In this document: piece by piece, positions 51,871-61,535 of the stretch | Layout: each line of letters begins with the position of its first letter | Numbering within the stretch: position 1 is the stretch's first letter | Assembly (NCBI GenBank): GCA_902774845.1 | Contig: CACYJU010000001.1 | Span: 62,001 to 126,000, forward strand | From: an uncultured Bacteroidota bacterium | GTDB lineage: Bacteria > Bacteroidota > Bacteroidia > Bacteroidales > P3 | Length of the DNA stretch: 64,000 bases | Direction of reading: 5' to 3' | The notes under the pieces: generated by a model | Told to the model about the DNA's origin: nothing | The model's database searches: none | The model's input: only the letters and a program-made list of their open reading frames with translations | Translations under genes and position numbers: made by a program

Positions 51871-53706
51871 TTATTCTTCGGTGTAGAGTTGGACGATGGT
51901 CTTGAACTCCTGGTCGTCCCAGAAGTTGCGGAACTCGACATCGGTCTGTGCGGTCTTCTTGTACTCGTAGTTCTGTGCTACCGACTCCTTGAGGTTCTTC
52001 AGGGCGTTGGCCTTATCACCCAGGCGTGCGTAGGCGACAGCGCGGAGGTAGTAGACTTCGGCGTTCTGGTCGAGGCAGCAGTCGAGGGTGCGGATGGCGG
52101 TGGTCGCCTGGTCGTTCTGGAGCTGGGCGAAAGCGAGGTTGAAGCTGCAGGTGTTGCCTTTCAGACTCTTCTCGGCTTCTTCATAGTTGCCTTGCTTGAG
52201 GTTGAGGATAGGAATATTGGCATCGGCATCGACACTTCCCTGACGCTGGGCTTCCTCGAAATATTTCTTTGCCATCGGGTACTCTTTCTTGGCCATATAG
52301 AGCAGGCCTGTGTTGTTGAGCACGTCGGGGTTGTGAGGGTTCATCTGGCGAGCGACATTGAGGTAGCGCTCAGCCTCTTCGACATCGCCCAGATAGAGCG
52401 AGACGGCGCCGGCGTTGTTCCAGGCGGCCCACTCGTCGCTGTGGTTCTCGGTGGCCCACTTGTAGTATTTCAGCTTGGTGGGATAGCTGTAGTTGATATA
52501 GGCGGCGTACATCAGCTCGTCGAAGGAGAGCTTCGAGGGGTTGATGGTGGCCTGCTTTGCGAGGTCTTGGTCGTTCTTGCGTGCCTCGGAATAGTAGAGT
52601 GCGATCTGTGCACGACGGAGGTTGGGGAAGATCTCGTCGGCCAGCTGGGTGTAGACGGTGGAGTAGTTCTTGATCATCTGCTCGCGCTTGATGAGGTTCT
52701 GCTGGGTCTCCACGACGTTGACGATAGAGTGCTTGTCCTGGATGTCGGACTCTTCGACCATGAGGACGAAGTGCACCCAGTCTTCGCCGGCGGCGCGGGT
52801 GGTCTGAACCACCTCTTTCTGGAGGTTGTATTTGAAGTAGTCGAGGTCTTGCGGTTTGACTTTGGCGCGTTTGGCCATTGCGTTGAGGGTCTCTTCGAAC
52901 ACACGTTTGAACTGCTCGGTAGCCACGTCGGCACGACCTTTGGAGACGCCTATATTGTTGGTTTCCTCACCTTCGGGAGAGGCCCATCCGGTGATGGTCA
53001 CCTGCTTGGGCAGGCCGTTCTGGAGCATGATCTGCTTGAGCTCTTCGAGTCCGTTCTTGGTGTCGAACTTGCGGTTCATCTCGAAATTCCAGTCGAGCTT
53101 GGAGAGGCCGTTGGGGAAGTAGATGTCGGCGGTCTCGACGATGCCTTGCTTCTTGTTGTAGTTGATGGGGGCGATGGAGATATTGCCACGTATGTCGACC
53201 CAGGCGGAGGTGTTGTTGACTCCGTCGGAGATGAGCACCTCGTTGAAGGTCTTGCCGTTATGTTTGTCTACGATCTCGTCGGCAAACTTGGTCTCGGCGT
53301 CGGTGAAAGAGGTCTTATAGCCTACGGGAGCGAGGGTCACACGACCGGTCTCCATGCCAGGTTTATAGTCGAGCAGGTCGGTATAGAGGAAACGGCCACC
53401 ACTCTGATACTTGATGAGCGTGCCTTCACCTTCGACATTTTCGCCTTTCAGGGTCATGGGCTCCAGAGGAATGCTTCCACCATCCCAGGTGAAGACGGGC
53501 TGCAGGAATACCGCCACGTTCTTGGCAAAATATTTCTGAGGGACAGCACCCGTGAACTTGACGACGACCTTGTCGTCCATGGTGGCTACAGGATCAGGAA
53601 TGGCTTGATACCGCACCTCGCCAGCATGTCTTTTCATGTAAGACAGACCTTTGCATCCGACAAACATGATGCACAACACGGGAATGAGAAAGAGAATTTT
53701 TTTCAT
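51871..53706 (-). CDS. Outer-membrane lipoprotein with OmpA-like and TPR domains
   Basis: This is a 611-residue protein. Residues 1-18 are a lipoprotein signal (MFVGC, Cys18). Residues 30-180 are beta-rich. About 190-300 contains an OmpA-like region (ITGWASPEGEETNNIGVSKGRADVATEQF) that in relatives contacts peptidoglycan. From about 370 to the end there are four to five TPR units (AWNNAGAVSLYLGDVEEAERYL, VLNNTGLLYMAKKEYPMAKKYF and others). It probably anchors a protein complex to the outer membrane and cell wall; the partner is unknown. A TACTTTTG box lies at 53783-53790. A 618-codon frame opposite it is a shadow. Confidence 0.88.
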   Translation of the reverse strand: MKKILFLIPVLCIMFVGCKGLSYMKRHAGEVRYQAIPDPVATMDDKVVVKFTGAVPQKYFAKNVAVFLQPVFTWDGGSIPLEPMTLKGENVEGEGTLIKYQSGGRFLYTDLLDYKPGMETGRVTLAPVGYKTSFTDAETKFADEIVDKHNGKTFNEVLISDGVNNTSAWVDIRGNISIAPINYNKKQGIVETADIYFPNGLSKLDWNFEMNRKFDTKNGLEELKQIMLQNGLPKQVTITGWASPEGEETNNIGVSKGRADVATEQFKRVFEETLNAMAKRAKVKPQDLDYFKYNLQKEVVQTTRAAGEDWVHFVLMVEESDIQDKHSIVNVVETQQNLIKREQMIKNYSTVYTQLADEIFPNLRRAQIALYYSEARKNDQDLAKQATINPSKLSFDELMYAAYINYSYPTKLKYYKWATENHSDEWAAWNNAGAVSLYLGDVEEAERYLNVARQMNPHNPDVLNNTGLLYMAKKEYPMAKKYFEEAQRQGSVDADANIPILNLKQGNYEEAEKSLKGNTCSFNLAFAQLQNDQATTAIRTLDCCLDQNAEVYYLRAVAYARLGDKANALKNLKESVAQNYEYKKTAQTDVEFRNFWDDQEFKTIVQLYTEE

Positions 53707-53782
53707 GTATGTTACCTATGGTTAGTTGTTCGTAAAGCAATATAACGCTAACTTGAGCGCTTTAGTATATACTTATAGGATG

Positions 53783-53790
53783 CAAAAGTA
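53783..53790 (-). promoter_or_regulatory. -7 box of the OmpA/TPR lipoprotein gene
   Basis: The minus strand reads TACTTTTG, about 75 bases before the ATG at 53706. Confidence 0.55.
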
Positions 53791-53843
53791 AGAAAAATTT
53801 TTTCAATGGGGGAAGAAATGCGGTAACCACGGGCTTTGGGAGG

Positions 53844-56693
53844 TCAGTCGGCAGCGGCATTTTTTGAGGCGGACGAGGGCAGTTTCTTGCAGACGGAGGC
53901 GATGGTGCAGTAGTCGCAGTTCTTTTTGTCGTCTTTCATGACGAACGGGATGGTCTTGTCGAACATCTCGGAGAAGATGAGCGACAGGGTCTTTTCGAAG
54001 CTGTCGATGACCGCCGGGGTGATGATCACGCTGTCGTCGACGGAGGCCGGCATAAAGTCGCTCCTGAGGTTCTGGAGCGGCATGATTCCCGACATCATGT
54101 TTTCGTTGACCTTATGGGTGCGGGCGTAGTACCAGGAGTAGAACATGACCTGGAACCATTTGTCTTTCATGTCGCGCCATGTCTTCTGGTCGTTGGTTTT
54201 CCACTTCAGGTCGGAGTCGACGACCTTGCCCGACTTGTAGTCAATCACACGGAGGACTCCATCGATGCGGTCGATGCGGTCGGCGGTGACGTTGAACTTC
54301 AGGCTACAGGGTTTGCCGTTGACTTCGACGGACACGGGCTGCTGCATCTTCTCCTCCAGTTGGATGATCTCGATCGTATGTTTTTGTTCGATGATGGAGA
54401 TCTCTTTTTTCAGGAATCGTACAACCTGGGTGATGGCTACGGAGCGTAGCAGGTCGTTCTTGCCTTCGTGCAGGTCGCCGTTGACAAAGGATTTCTTTAT
54501 GAGGCTTTCTATGCGGTCGGGTACGGTTTTAACCTCATCTTCCAGACGGTTCTTGTCGACTGGGGCTTGTTTGAATTGGGAATAGATGTCCTTCAGGCAT
54601 TCATGGATGATGGAACCCAGCTCGTTCTTTTCGATGGTGTCGGTTATCTCGTCTTCCTTGCGGACATAAAGCAGGCTTTCATAGAAGAAGCGGAAGGGAC
54701 AGTCTCTATAGGTGTTGATGGAGGATGGGGAAAGGGGTTTGTCGCGCAATAACGAGATTATTTCGTCGGTTTTGTCGATATGGTCAACGATATTGTCGCG
54801 GAGTTCGATATTGCTGTTCGACACGGAGAGTTCCTGGATGTGGATGTTGCTGTATTTTTTTGCGAGCTCAGCGCGTAACTGCTGGACGAAACGGCTCTCG
54901 CAGGCTTTGGTGTTGTTTTCGGAGACGATATAGATCTCTTCGGCGCGTTGGAGGAGGTGGTAGAAATTGTAGGCGTAGACAGCATCTTTCTCATAGTAGG
55001 TCGGCATCTCGAAGGCATGCTTCAAACTATTAGGAATAAGGGTGTTGACGCTTCGGCTTGATGGGATAATCCCTTCGCCGGCGGAGAGGAGTATGATGCG
55101 GCGGAAGTCGAGATTTCGTGTTTCGAGCACACCAAGAATCTGGAGTCCGACCTTGGGGTCGCCTTTCAAGGAGACATTACGACGTTGCGCTATGCGGAGG
55201 TATATCTTCTTTAGATTCTGGATGTTGTCGATGGGGTTGGAGATGGGCTGTTCTGCCTTTTCGATATGCTGCCTGATGGACTCCAGGTAATCTATAATCT
55301 GGATCAGACATTCGAGAGCCGCCTGCTCCTTCGACTCTTGCGGTATAATCTCCTTGGATAGAATTGTCTGCGCCAGTTGACGTATGGTGTTCAACACGTC
55401 GAAAGGTGAAGTATAGTCGGCGGAGAAAAGGAACGCAATAGGCTCAAAATCATACTCGAAGGCAGAGAATAGGTCGCGGATATTCGCCAGACTTGTGTAG
55501 ATGGCTTTCTTCTTGGTGAGCTCTCGAATCACCTTTTCGGGCACTTTCTTCTGTTCGAGCAGGCCACAGACGTAGGGATTGGTCAGGAGGTCGGTCAGGT
55601 CCTTGTGGTAGAAAAGGTTGCGGGAGTCGCGGATGTTGGCATAGAGCGAGATGACCGAGAGTACGAGAGAGTGGGTGTCGGTAGTAGAGAAGGGGATACC
55701 CATAGTCACGTTGGCGGTGCTGACGGCGTCGGGAAGCGAGTTCAGGACGGGGTAGATAAGCCCTTCGTCGGCGAGGACCAGGGCGGTTTCATCAATCGAT
55801 ATAGAATTGCTATCGCTCGTTTGTCCAGCAATCTGCTCCAGGACGGTGCTGGCGTATTTGGCCTGAGAGATATTGTCGGGGGTCTTGACGAGGAAGATGT
55901 TTTTCGAGCCTTCTTTGAAGTGCTCATCGAACGAGGTTACGGAGCTGATAGCAAGATTTCTACGTATGAAAAGACCCGCCTCGTGGGATGGGGAGTCAAC
56001 ATAGTATTTGTCACCATCGGGAATATAATGTGCCCGTCCACGAGAGATGTAAGCTTTTATGATGGCCTCTTCGCATTTGGATAAAGCGTTGAATCCAAGG
56101 AAATAAAGCCGCTCTGCTTCGCGATTGTCAAGGATTGAGTCGATATTCTCCGCCACCTTGCGGTAAGCCATTCCGTAGTAGGCTTGATTTCGGCTGTCCA
56201 GCAGGGTGTTAAGCTCGGAATAGTAGTTGAAGATTGACTTATAGAACCGCAGGTATTCCTTCTGAGCTGCAGTCAGTTCGCTACCGTCGATCCTCCATTC
56301 GCCTATCTCTTTTAGATCGTGCAGGTTGCCATAGATGTCTTTGACGTCGACCATGTAGCGGTCGATTTCGGAGAAGTCGGCCAGCATCATGTCGGCCATA
56401 GGGATAAACTGCTCGAGGGTACGATGGTCTTGTGGGTTGATTTTCTGGTGGATAAAGAAGAGCTCGAAGAGGAGAAACTCATTGGGAAGTATTTCAACAT
56501 TGCCGAGGTCGGAGACGAGGTCGTCGAAGACGATGGATTTGGGCATGAAGAAGTTGTCGCCACAGATCTCATGCACATATTTCTTCGCGAAGAGAGAAGG
56601 ACGGCGGTTGTTGAAAACCAGCGTCACGCCGCTCAGGTCTCCCTTGTTTTCGACAACGATATTGCGTATGGCTTCTTTGAGGAAGGGTTCCAT
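53844..56693 (-). CDS. AddB-like PD-(D/E)xK nuclease/helicase-like protein
   Basis: This is a 949-residue protein of the AddB type. Bacterial AddAB processes DNA double-strand ends for recombination. The N-terminal 650 residues are an inactivated helicase-like part without a Walker A motif. The C-terminal nuclease has HECLKDIY, then VIDYKSGKV with the catalytic Asp-x-Lys. A four-Cys iron-sulfur staple is complete: Cys in YRDCPFRFFY and CDYCTIASVC near the end. No addA partner is in the window. It ends the minus-strand pair with the nucleotidyltransferase 6 bases upstream. Confidence 0.88.
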   Translation of the reverse strand: MEPFLKEAIRNIVVENKGDLSGVTLVFNNRRPSLFAKKYVHEICGDNFFMPKSIVFDDLVSDLGNVEILPNEFLLFELFFIHQKINPQDHRTLEQFIPMADMMLADFSEIDRYMVDVKDIYGNLHDLKEIGEWRIDGSELTAAQKEYLRFYKSIFNYYSELNTLLDSRNQAYYGMAYRKVAENIDSILDNREAERLYFLGFNALSKCEEAIIKAYISRGRAHYIPDGDKYYVDSPSHEAGLFIRRNLAISSVTSFDEHFKEGSKNIFLVKTPDNISQAKYASTVLEQIAGQTSDSNSISIDETALVLADEGLIYPVLNSLPDAVSTANVTMGIPFSTTDTHSLVLSVISLYANIRDSRNLFYHKDLTDLLTNPYVCGLLEQKKVPEKVIRELTKKKAIYTSLANIRDLFSAFEYDFEPIAFLFSADYTSPFDVLNTIRQLAQTILSKEIIPQESKEQAALECLIQIIDYLESIRQHIEKAEQPISNPIDNIQNLKKIYLRIAQRRNVSLKGDPKVGLQILGVLETRNLDFRRIILLSAGEGIIPSSRSVNTLIPNSLKHAFEMPTYYEKDAVYAYNFYHLLQRAEEIYIVSENNTKACESRFVQQLRAELAKKYSNIHIQELSVSNSNIELRDNIVDHIDKTDEIISLLRDKPLSPSSINTYRDCPFRFFYESLLYVRKEDEITDTIEKNELGSIIHECLKDIYSQFKQAPVDKNRLEDEVKTVPDRIESLIKKSFVNGDLHEGKNDLLRSVAITQVVRFLKKEISIIEQKHTIEIIQLEEKMQQPVSVEVNGKPCSLKFNVTADRIDRIDGVLRVIDYKSGKVVDSDLKWKTNDQKTWRDMKDKWFQVMFYSWYYARTHKVNENMMSGIMPLQNLRSDFMPASVDDSVIITPAVIDSFEKTLSLIFSEMFDKTIPFVMKDDKKNCDYCTIASVCKKLPSSASKNAAAD

Positions 56694-56699
56694 GGGAAA

Positions 56700-57434
56700 T
56701 CAGTTATTGAGACCGTGATGCATGAATTCGGGGGCGGCGGCGAGCTTTGCCGGCGAACCGACATCGAGCCAGTCGCTTGGAAGATGCTCGAAATGAGACA
56801 CTTTTTTTTCTTTGGCCACCTTGAGTAACTCAGGTATGATGGAATAGGGGTGATCGGCAGGAGGCAACAGCTCTACCAGAGAGGGGTCGATAGCCCATAT
56901 ACCGCTGAAAGCAATCTCTTTATATATGTTGACGGGGTGGTCGGTCCATAGGGTTTCATCTTTCTCTCGATTGCGCCAACCGCAGAGAAGACCATCTTGG
57001 TCGAAAAGCAATTGGCGATTGGTGTTGCGCTGGCTTACGGCCAGGGTAGCTATATTGTGGTTTTCCAAGTGACGGGTGATGATTTCCTTTAAGGATATGT
57101 TAGAGAGGATGTCGACATTGTGGACCAGTATGGGCTCATTTAGCGACAAGAGGGAGGCGGCTTTTCTCACCCCGCCGCCGGTATCGAGAAGCAGACTTCG
57201 TTCATCGGAGATGACGACCTCGGTGTCCCACTTGTGGTTTGAGATGAAGTCGATCATCATGTCGCCAAAATGGTGGACGTTGACCACGATACGCCTGGTC
57301 CCTTCGGATGCAAGCCGTTCGATGCAGAGTTCCAGGAGCGTGCGTCCGTTGACTTCCACAAGGGCTTTGGGCTTAGAGTCGGTGAGCGGACGCAGGCGTG
57401 TGCCCAATCCGGCTGCAAGAATGATGGCTTCCAT
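56700..57434 (-). CDS. Sugar-phosphate nucleotidyltransferase (MurU/RfbA-like fold)
   Basis: This is a 244-residue enzyme with the N-terminal nucleotide-binding motif LAAGLGTRLRPLTDSKPKAL (residues 6-25), the metal-binding HNVDILS (about 104-110) and the SDWLDVGSP C-terminal motif. At 244 residues it is shorter than RfbA (about 290) and nearer to MurU, which makes UDP-MurNAc in cell-wall recycling. The substrate is not certain. It is co-transcribed with the AddB-like gene (6-base gap) and divergent from the rhamnose genes. Confidence 0.85.
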   Translation of the reverse strand: MEAIILAAGLGTRLRPLTDSKPKALVEVNGRTLLELCIERLASEGTRRIVVNVHHFGDMMIDFISNHKWDTEVVISDERSLLLDTGGGVRKAASLLSLNEPILVHNVDILSNISLKEIITRHLENHNIATLAVSQRNTNRQLLFDQDGLLCGWRNREKDETLWTDHPVNIYKEIAFSGIWAIDPSLVELLPPADHPYSIIPELLKVAKEKKVSHFEHLPSDWLDVGSPAKLAAAPEFMHHGLNN

Positions 57435-57532
57435 AGTTGTAATTTTGCTATACTAACGCCTCGCACTTGGTTTTATTGCGACCTGGGGGATTGACAAGGA
57501 GAAGAAAAGCCGCATAGTTTACCCGAATTTAG

Positions 57533-57540
57533 TATCTTTG
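57533..57540 (+). promoter_or_regulatory. -7 box of the rfbCDB operon
   Basis: TATCTTTG lies 32 bases before the rfbC ATG. Confidence 0.6.
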
Positions 57541-57572
57541 CAAGATTAATACCTCACGGGAGGGTATGTTAT

Positions 57573-58124
57573 ATGAATATATTAAAGACTGAAATAGAGG
57601 GAGTTGTTGTCATCGAGCCACAGGTTTTCGGTGACAATCGAGGCTATTTTTTCGAGAGTTATCATTTTGAGCGCTATGCCAAAGAGATAGGATTGGAGCA
57701 TCCTTTTATACAGGATAACGAGTCGCGTTCGCGTTATGGAGTGGTCAGGGGTCTCCATTTCCAGAAGCCACCCTATGCCCAAGGGAAGCTTATCAGAGTG
57801 GTGAGCGGAGAGGTTCTGGATGTGGCTGTAGACTTGCGGCGTGAGTCTAAGACCTTCGGGAAATATGTGTCGTTCAAGCTTTCGGGTGAGAATCACCGAC
57901 AGCTGTACCTTCCGCGCGGGATGGCACACGGCTTTGCTGTATTGAGCGACGACGTGATATTCCAATACAAATGTGATAACTATTACCACCCTGAAAGTGA
58001 AGGTTCTATAGCGTGGAACGATCCGACCGTCGGGGTGGATTGGATGGTCCCTCTCGACAAGGTAATATTGTCGGAGAAAGACTCCCACAGCCCGCTACTC
58101 TCTGAGATAGTGTCACCGTTTTAA
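57573..58124 (+). CDS. rfbC: dTDP-4-dehydrorhamnose 3,5-epimerase
   Basis: RfbC makes dTDP-4-keto-L-rhamnose from the 4-keto-6-deoxyglucose form. The 183-residue cupin has the family line VVRGLHFQKPPYAQGKLIRVVSGEVLDVAVDLR split over about residues 56-88 (His62 catalytic), and LPRGMAHGFAVLSD (about 112-125). It is the first of three genes rfbC-rfbD-rfbB. The gap to rfbD is 19 bases. Confidence 0.96.
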   Translation: MNILKTEIEGVVVIEPQVFGDNRGYFFESYHFERYAKEIGLEHPFIQDNESRSRYGVVRGLHFQKPPYAQGKLIRVVSGEVLDVAVDLRRESKTFGKYVSFKLSGENHRQLYLPRGMAHGFAVLSDDVIFQYKCDNYYHPESEGSIAWNDPTVGVDWMVPLDKVILSEKDSHSPLLSEIVSPF

Positions 58125-58143
58125 CAAGAAAAACAACAGCTAA

Positions 58144-59007
58144 ATGAACATATTAGTCACAGGATCGAACGGACAGTTAGGCACTCACCTTGGGTTGCTT
58201 GCTGATGGGTTGGAAAGGAACCACTGGATGTTTTGCGACATCGATACGCTCGACATCACAAACGAGACGGATGTGGCGGGATATGTTGAGAAGAACGAGA
58301 TAGACTGTATCGTCAACTGTGCGGCCTACACCAACGTTGATGCTGCCGAAGATGCGGAGAGCGATGCCGACAAGGTGAACAACCAGGCAGTGGGTATCTT
58401 GGCGCGAGAGATGGCAAAAAAGGACGGGATGTTGGTTCATATCTCTACGGATTATGTTCTTGGTGGGAACCTATACAACACACCATGCAGCGAGACGGCA
58501 GAGGTGAATCCTACAGGGGCTTACGGACGTACCAAGCTTGCTGGAGAAAAAGCTGTTGCAGCAGCAGGATGCCGCAACATCATTATCCGTACGGGCTGGC
58601 TTTATAGTGAGTATGGGCGCAATTTTGTGAAGACGATGCTTTCGCTGATGGCCACACGAGACAACCTGACGGTGGTTTATGACCAGGTGGGGACTCCTAC
58701 ATACGCCGGAGACCTGGCGCAAGTCATATTCGATATTGTCGAGAAAGGATTGTATCAAGGACGTTACGGACTATATAACTACTCTAACGAAGGGGTCTGC
58801 AGCTGGTATGACTTTGCCAATGCCATAGCCAGAATCTCGGGTTCGGCATGCCGTATAGCTCCGTGTCGTAGCAGCGACTATCCAAGCAAGGTGGTGAGAC
58901 CGAGCTATTCGGTGTTAGACAAATCGAAAATAAAACAGACATTCAATATCGACATCCCCTATTGGGAGTCGAGCCTCCAGAAATGTGTAAAAAATATACA
59001 GAAATGA
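58144..59007 (+). CDS. rfbD: dTDP-4-dehydrorhamnose reductase
   Basis: RfbD reduces the 4-keto group to give dTDP-L-rhamnose with NADPH. This 287-residue SDR-type enzyme has the N-terminal VTGSNGQLGTHL (residues 5-16), CAAYTNVDAAEDAE (about 60-73), STDYVLGG (about 101-108) and the catalytic Tyr/Lys in GAYGRTKLAGE (about 126-136). Its stop overlaps the rfbB start in ATGA. Confidence 0.95.
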   Translation: MNILVTGSNGQLGTHLGLLADGLERNHWMFCDIDTLDITNETDVAGYVEKNEIDCIVNCAAYTNVDAAEDAESDADKVNNQAVGILAREMAKKDGMLVHISTDYVLGGNLYNTPCSETAEVNPTGAYGRTKLAGEKAVAAAGCRNIIIRTGWLYSEYGRNFVKTMLSLMATRDNLTVVYDQVGTPTYAGDLAQVIFDIVEKGLYQGRYGLYNYSNEGVCSWYDFANAIARISGSACRIAPCRSSDYPSKVVRPSYSVLDKSKIKQTFNIDIPYWESSLQKCVKNIQK

Positions 59008-60140
59008 AAAAGACTATAGTCATCACCGGCGGAGCCGGATTTATCGGAAGCCACGTGGTAAGGCTGTTTGTGAATAAATATCCTGAGTATAGGATTATCA
59101 ATCTCGACAAGCTGACATACGCCGGCAATCTGGCTAACCTCAAGGATATAGAGGACAAGCCGAACTATAGGTTCGTACGTATGGATATCTGCGATTTTGA
59201 AGGTATCTACAAGCTCATGCAGGATGAGCATGTGGACGGGATAATACATCTTGCTGCGGAATCACATGTGGACCGCTCCATCAAAGACCCGTTCACCTTT
59301 GCCCAGACCAATGTGATGGGTACGTTGAGCTTGCTTCAGGCAGCCAAAGCCTATTGGGAGAGTCTGCCAGAAAAATATGAAGGCAAGCGATTCTACCATA
59401 TCTCTACCGACGAGGTGTACGGAGCATTGGAGATGACTCACCCAGACGGTATTGAGCCACCGTTCAGCACGAAAGCCTCCTCTGGAAAGCATCATCTGGC
59501 CTACGGAGAAAAATTCTTTACCGAAGAACTGAAATACCAACCACATAGTCCATATAGTGCAGCCAAGGCCAGTAGTGACCACTTTGTGCGCGCGTTCCAC
59601 GACACTTTCGGTATGCCTACGATAGTCACCAACTGCTCTAACAACTATGGACCTTATCAGTTCCCGGAAAAGCTGATACCGCTTTTCATCAACAATATCC
59701 GTCATCGCAAGGCTTTGCCTGTATACGGCAAAGGAGAGAATGTGCGTGACTGGCTTTATGTTGAAGACCACGCAAGAGCGATAGATACCATATTCCACAA
59801 AGGCAAAATAGCAGAGACCTACAATATCGGCGGATTCAACGAGTGGAAGAATATAGATATAATAAAGGTGCTCATCAATACCGTAGACAGACTCCTTGGG
59901 CGTCCCGAAGGTCAAGATATGGACCTTATAACCTATGTCACCGACCGAGCTGGACACGATCTGCGTTATGCCATAGACTCATCCAAACTGCAGAAAGAAT
60001 TGGGCTGGGAGCCGAGTCTACAGTTTGAAGAAGGTATAGAAAAGACCGTACGCTGGTATCTGGATAACCAAGAATGGATGGATAACGTCACCAGCGGCGA
60101 CTATCAAAACTATTACGAGTCTATGTACGGAGGTAGATAG
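59004..60140 (+). CDS. rfbB: dTDP-glucose 4,6-dehydratase
   Basis: RfbB dehydrates dTDP-glucose to dTDP-4-keto-6-deoxyglucose. The 378-residue protein from ATG 59004 has the NAD motif ITGGAGFIGSHV (residues 6-17), the TDEVYG catalytic loop (about 134-139) and the YSAAK Tyr/Lys pair (about 180-184). The ATG overlaps the rfbD stop, which supports coupling and rules out the start 42 bases upstream. rfbA, the thymidylyltransferase needed for dTDP-glucose, is not adjacent. Confidence 0.96.
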   Translation: MKKTIVITGGAGFIGSHVVRLFVNKYPEYRIINLDKLTYAGNLANLKDIEDKPNYRFVRMDICDFEGIYKLMQDEHVDGIIHLAAESHVDRSIKDPFTFAQTNVMGTLSLLQAAKAYWESLPEKYEGKRFYHISTDEVYGALEMTHPDGIEPPFSTKASSGKHHLAYGEKFFTEELKYQPHSPYSAAKASSDHFVRAFHDTFGMPTIVTNCSNNYGPYQFPEKLIPLFINNIRHRKALPVYGKGENVRDWLYVEDHARAIDTIFHKGKIAETYNIGGFNEWKNIDIIKVLINTVDRLLGRPEGQDMDLITYVTDRAGHDLRYAIDSSKLQKELGWEPSLQFEEGIEKTVRWYLDNQEWMDNVTSGDYQNYYESMYGGR

Positions 60141-60264
60141 ACAGGATTTTGAAAAATAGTTGATAGCGGGCGGATAATCGCTGATAGTCGACATTCTGCA
60201 AGTCTTTCAGGGTTTTTCGGGGAAAATATGTTTTTTTTCGGGGAAAACCGTGAGGGAATACTCC

Positions 60265-60272
60265 TATTTTTG
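60265..60272 (+). promoter_or_regulatory. -7 box of the Gly/Ser-rich protein gene
   Basis: TATTTTTG lies 34 bases before ATG 60307. Upstream the word TTTTTCGGGGAAAA is repeated twice (about 60212-60247). Confidence 0.55.
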
Positions 60273-60306
60273 CAACGAAAACAAAACAAAAAAGAAAGGA
60301 GACATT

Positions 60307-61461
60307 ATGAAAACCTCAAAATTCATCGCAGCAGTTCTGATAGGAATCGTCGTCAGCATCGTCCCTGCCTATGCTCAACGAGGCGGTGGTGGTGGTGGTA
60401 GCCGTGGTGGCGGACATTCGGTCAGCAGCGGCTCCGTTTCACGTGGAGGCTCATCCTATTCGGGTGGATCACGTGGAGGATCGTCCTATTCTAGTTCTTC
60501 ATCACGCAGCAGCTACTCTTCGTCATCGAGCAGCCGCTCGTACAGCGCGCCTTCATCGTCGCGTAGCTACTCCTCACCGAGCAGCAGCCGTTCATACAGT
60601 TCGTCTGCTCCAAGTCATTCTTATAATCATACTACTTCGAGAGACCATAGTGGATACAGTGCCCCTCGTGGTGGCTCAGCCCCCTCACGCGGCGCTGCCA
60701 CTTCGACCCCACATCGTGGCACCACAACCAACGGTGTAGTACGTGGTTCTTATAGTGGTTCGCGTCCAGCTCCTGCAGCAGGTTCTTCGAGAGAAGGTCG
60801 CCCGGCTCCAGCTGGTGTGTCACCGGAACGTCGTGGAGGTTCATCCTATAGTTCGGGACGTCCAGCTCCAGCCGTACGTGGCGGTGGCAGCACCCATCGT
60901 GGAGATATCAAGACCGGTGGTGCACCCGTAGGACCTCGTGGTCCAGTAAATGCAGGATATGCCAGACCAGGTCGTCCTGGTGGAGTGACTCCTCCTGCAG
61001 CACGTCCTGTGCGTCCAGCCCCTTACTTCCATCATCCTCATCACCACCACATGATACATATGCGTCCGGTGTACTGGCATCCGCTTCCGCTCCGTCCGCT
61101 GTACTGGCCTGGATTCTGGTACTATTGCAACAGCTACTGGTATGACTACCACTGCACGGATGTCATCGTGGTGAGAGAGTATGTACGGGACAATTATAAA
61201 GTAGATATGATAGACTTTGCCATGAGTGGTGACATCATGTACGCACTGGTCAACGATACTGACGGCAAGACCTACCTGCAGGTCTACAGTAACGAGGACA
61301 AGCTGCTGGCCGAGCAGGTGGTTAACAAGAAATACAACAAACTGGAGATAGACAAGGAGAACGGAGGTTGCTGGATTTTCAAGAATCGTGACAAGGACCC
61401 GCTGCTCTTCATCTACACAGGTTCAGAATTGTTGATTTACGAAGCCGACAATAATGATTAA
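60307..61461 (+). CDS. Gly/Ser/Arg-rich exported protein with C-terminal domain
   Basis: This is a 384-residue protein of unknown function. Residues 1-24 are a signal peptide ending AYAQ. Residues 25-250 are low complexity, rich in Gly, Ser, Arg, Tyr and Pro, with SSSRSYS-type repeats. A His-rich segment (YFHHPHHHHMIHM, about 252-264) may bind metal, and a Trp/Tyr-rich stretch follows. The last 110 residues form a folded mixed domain (VIVVREYVRDNYKVDMIDFAM through LLIYEADN). An AAAGGAG ribosome-binding site, rare in this phylum, precedes the ATG at 60307; the longer frame from 60250 contains the promoter and is rejected. Confidence 0.8.
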   Translation: MKTSKFIAAVLIGIVVSIVPAYAQRGGGGGGSRGGGHSVSSGSVSRGGSSYSGGSRGGSSYSSSSSRSSYSSSSSSRSYSAPSSSRSYSSPSSSRSYSSSAPSHSYNHTTSRDHSGYSAPRGGSAPSRGAATSTPHRGTTTNGVVRGSYSGSRPAPAAGSSREGRPAPAGVSPERRGGSSYSSGRPAPAVRGGGSTHRGDIKTGGAPVGPRGPVNAGYARPGRPGGVTPPAARPVRPAPYFHHPHHHHMIHMRPVYWHPLPLRPLYWPGFWYYCNSYWYDYHCTDVIVVREYVRDNYKVDMIDFAMSGDIMYALVNDTDGKTYLQVYSNEDKLLAEQVVNKKYNKLEIDKENGGCWIFKNRDKDPLLFIYTGSELLIYEADNND

Positions 61462-61484
61462 TATAGTCGGCCAGTAAATGGAAA

Positions 61485-61523
61485 GGGGCGCTGCGGTTAA
61501 AACCGCAGCGCCCCACTTTTTTG
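61485..61523. terminator. Very strong terminator between convergent genes
   Basis: A 14-bp GC-rich stem (61485-61498 with 61501-61514) is followed by ACTTTTTT on the plus strand. It also lies downstream of hpf. Confidence 0.9.
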
Positions 61524-61535
61524 AGTATAGGGTCT

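Noticed and set aside
51889-53745. Long plus-strand frame (618 codons) opposite the OmpA/TPR lipoprotein
   Set aside because: Its composition (Val/Leu/Gly/Asp-rich without domain signatures) is that of an antisense shadow; the minus-strand gene has a lipobox, OmpA-like and TPR motifs.
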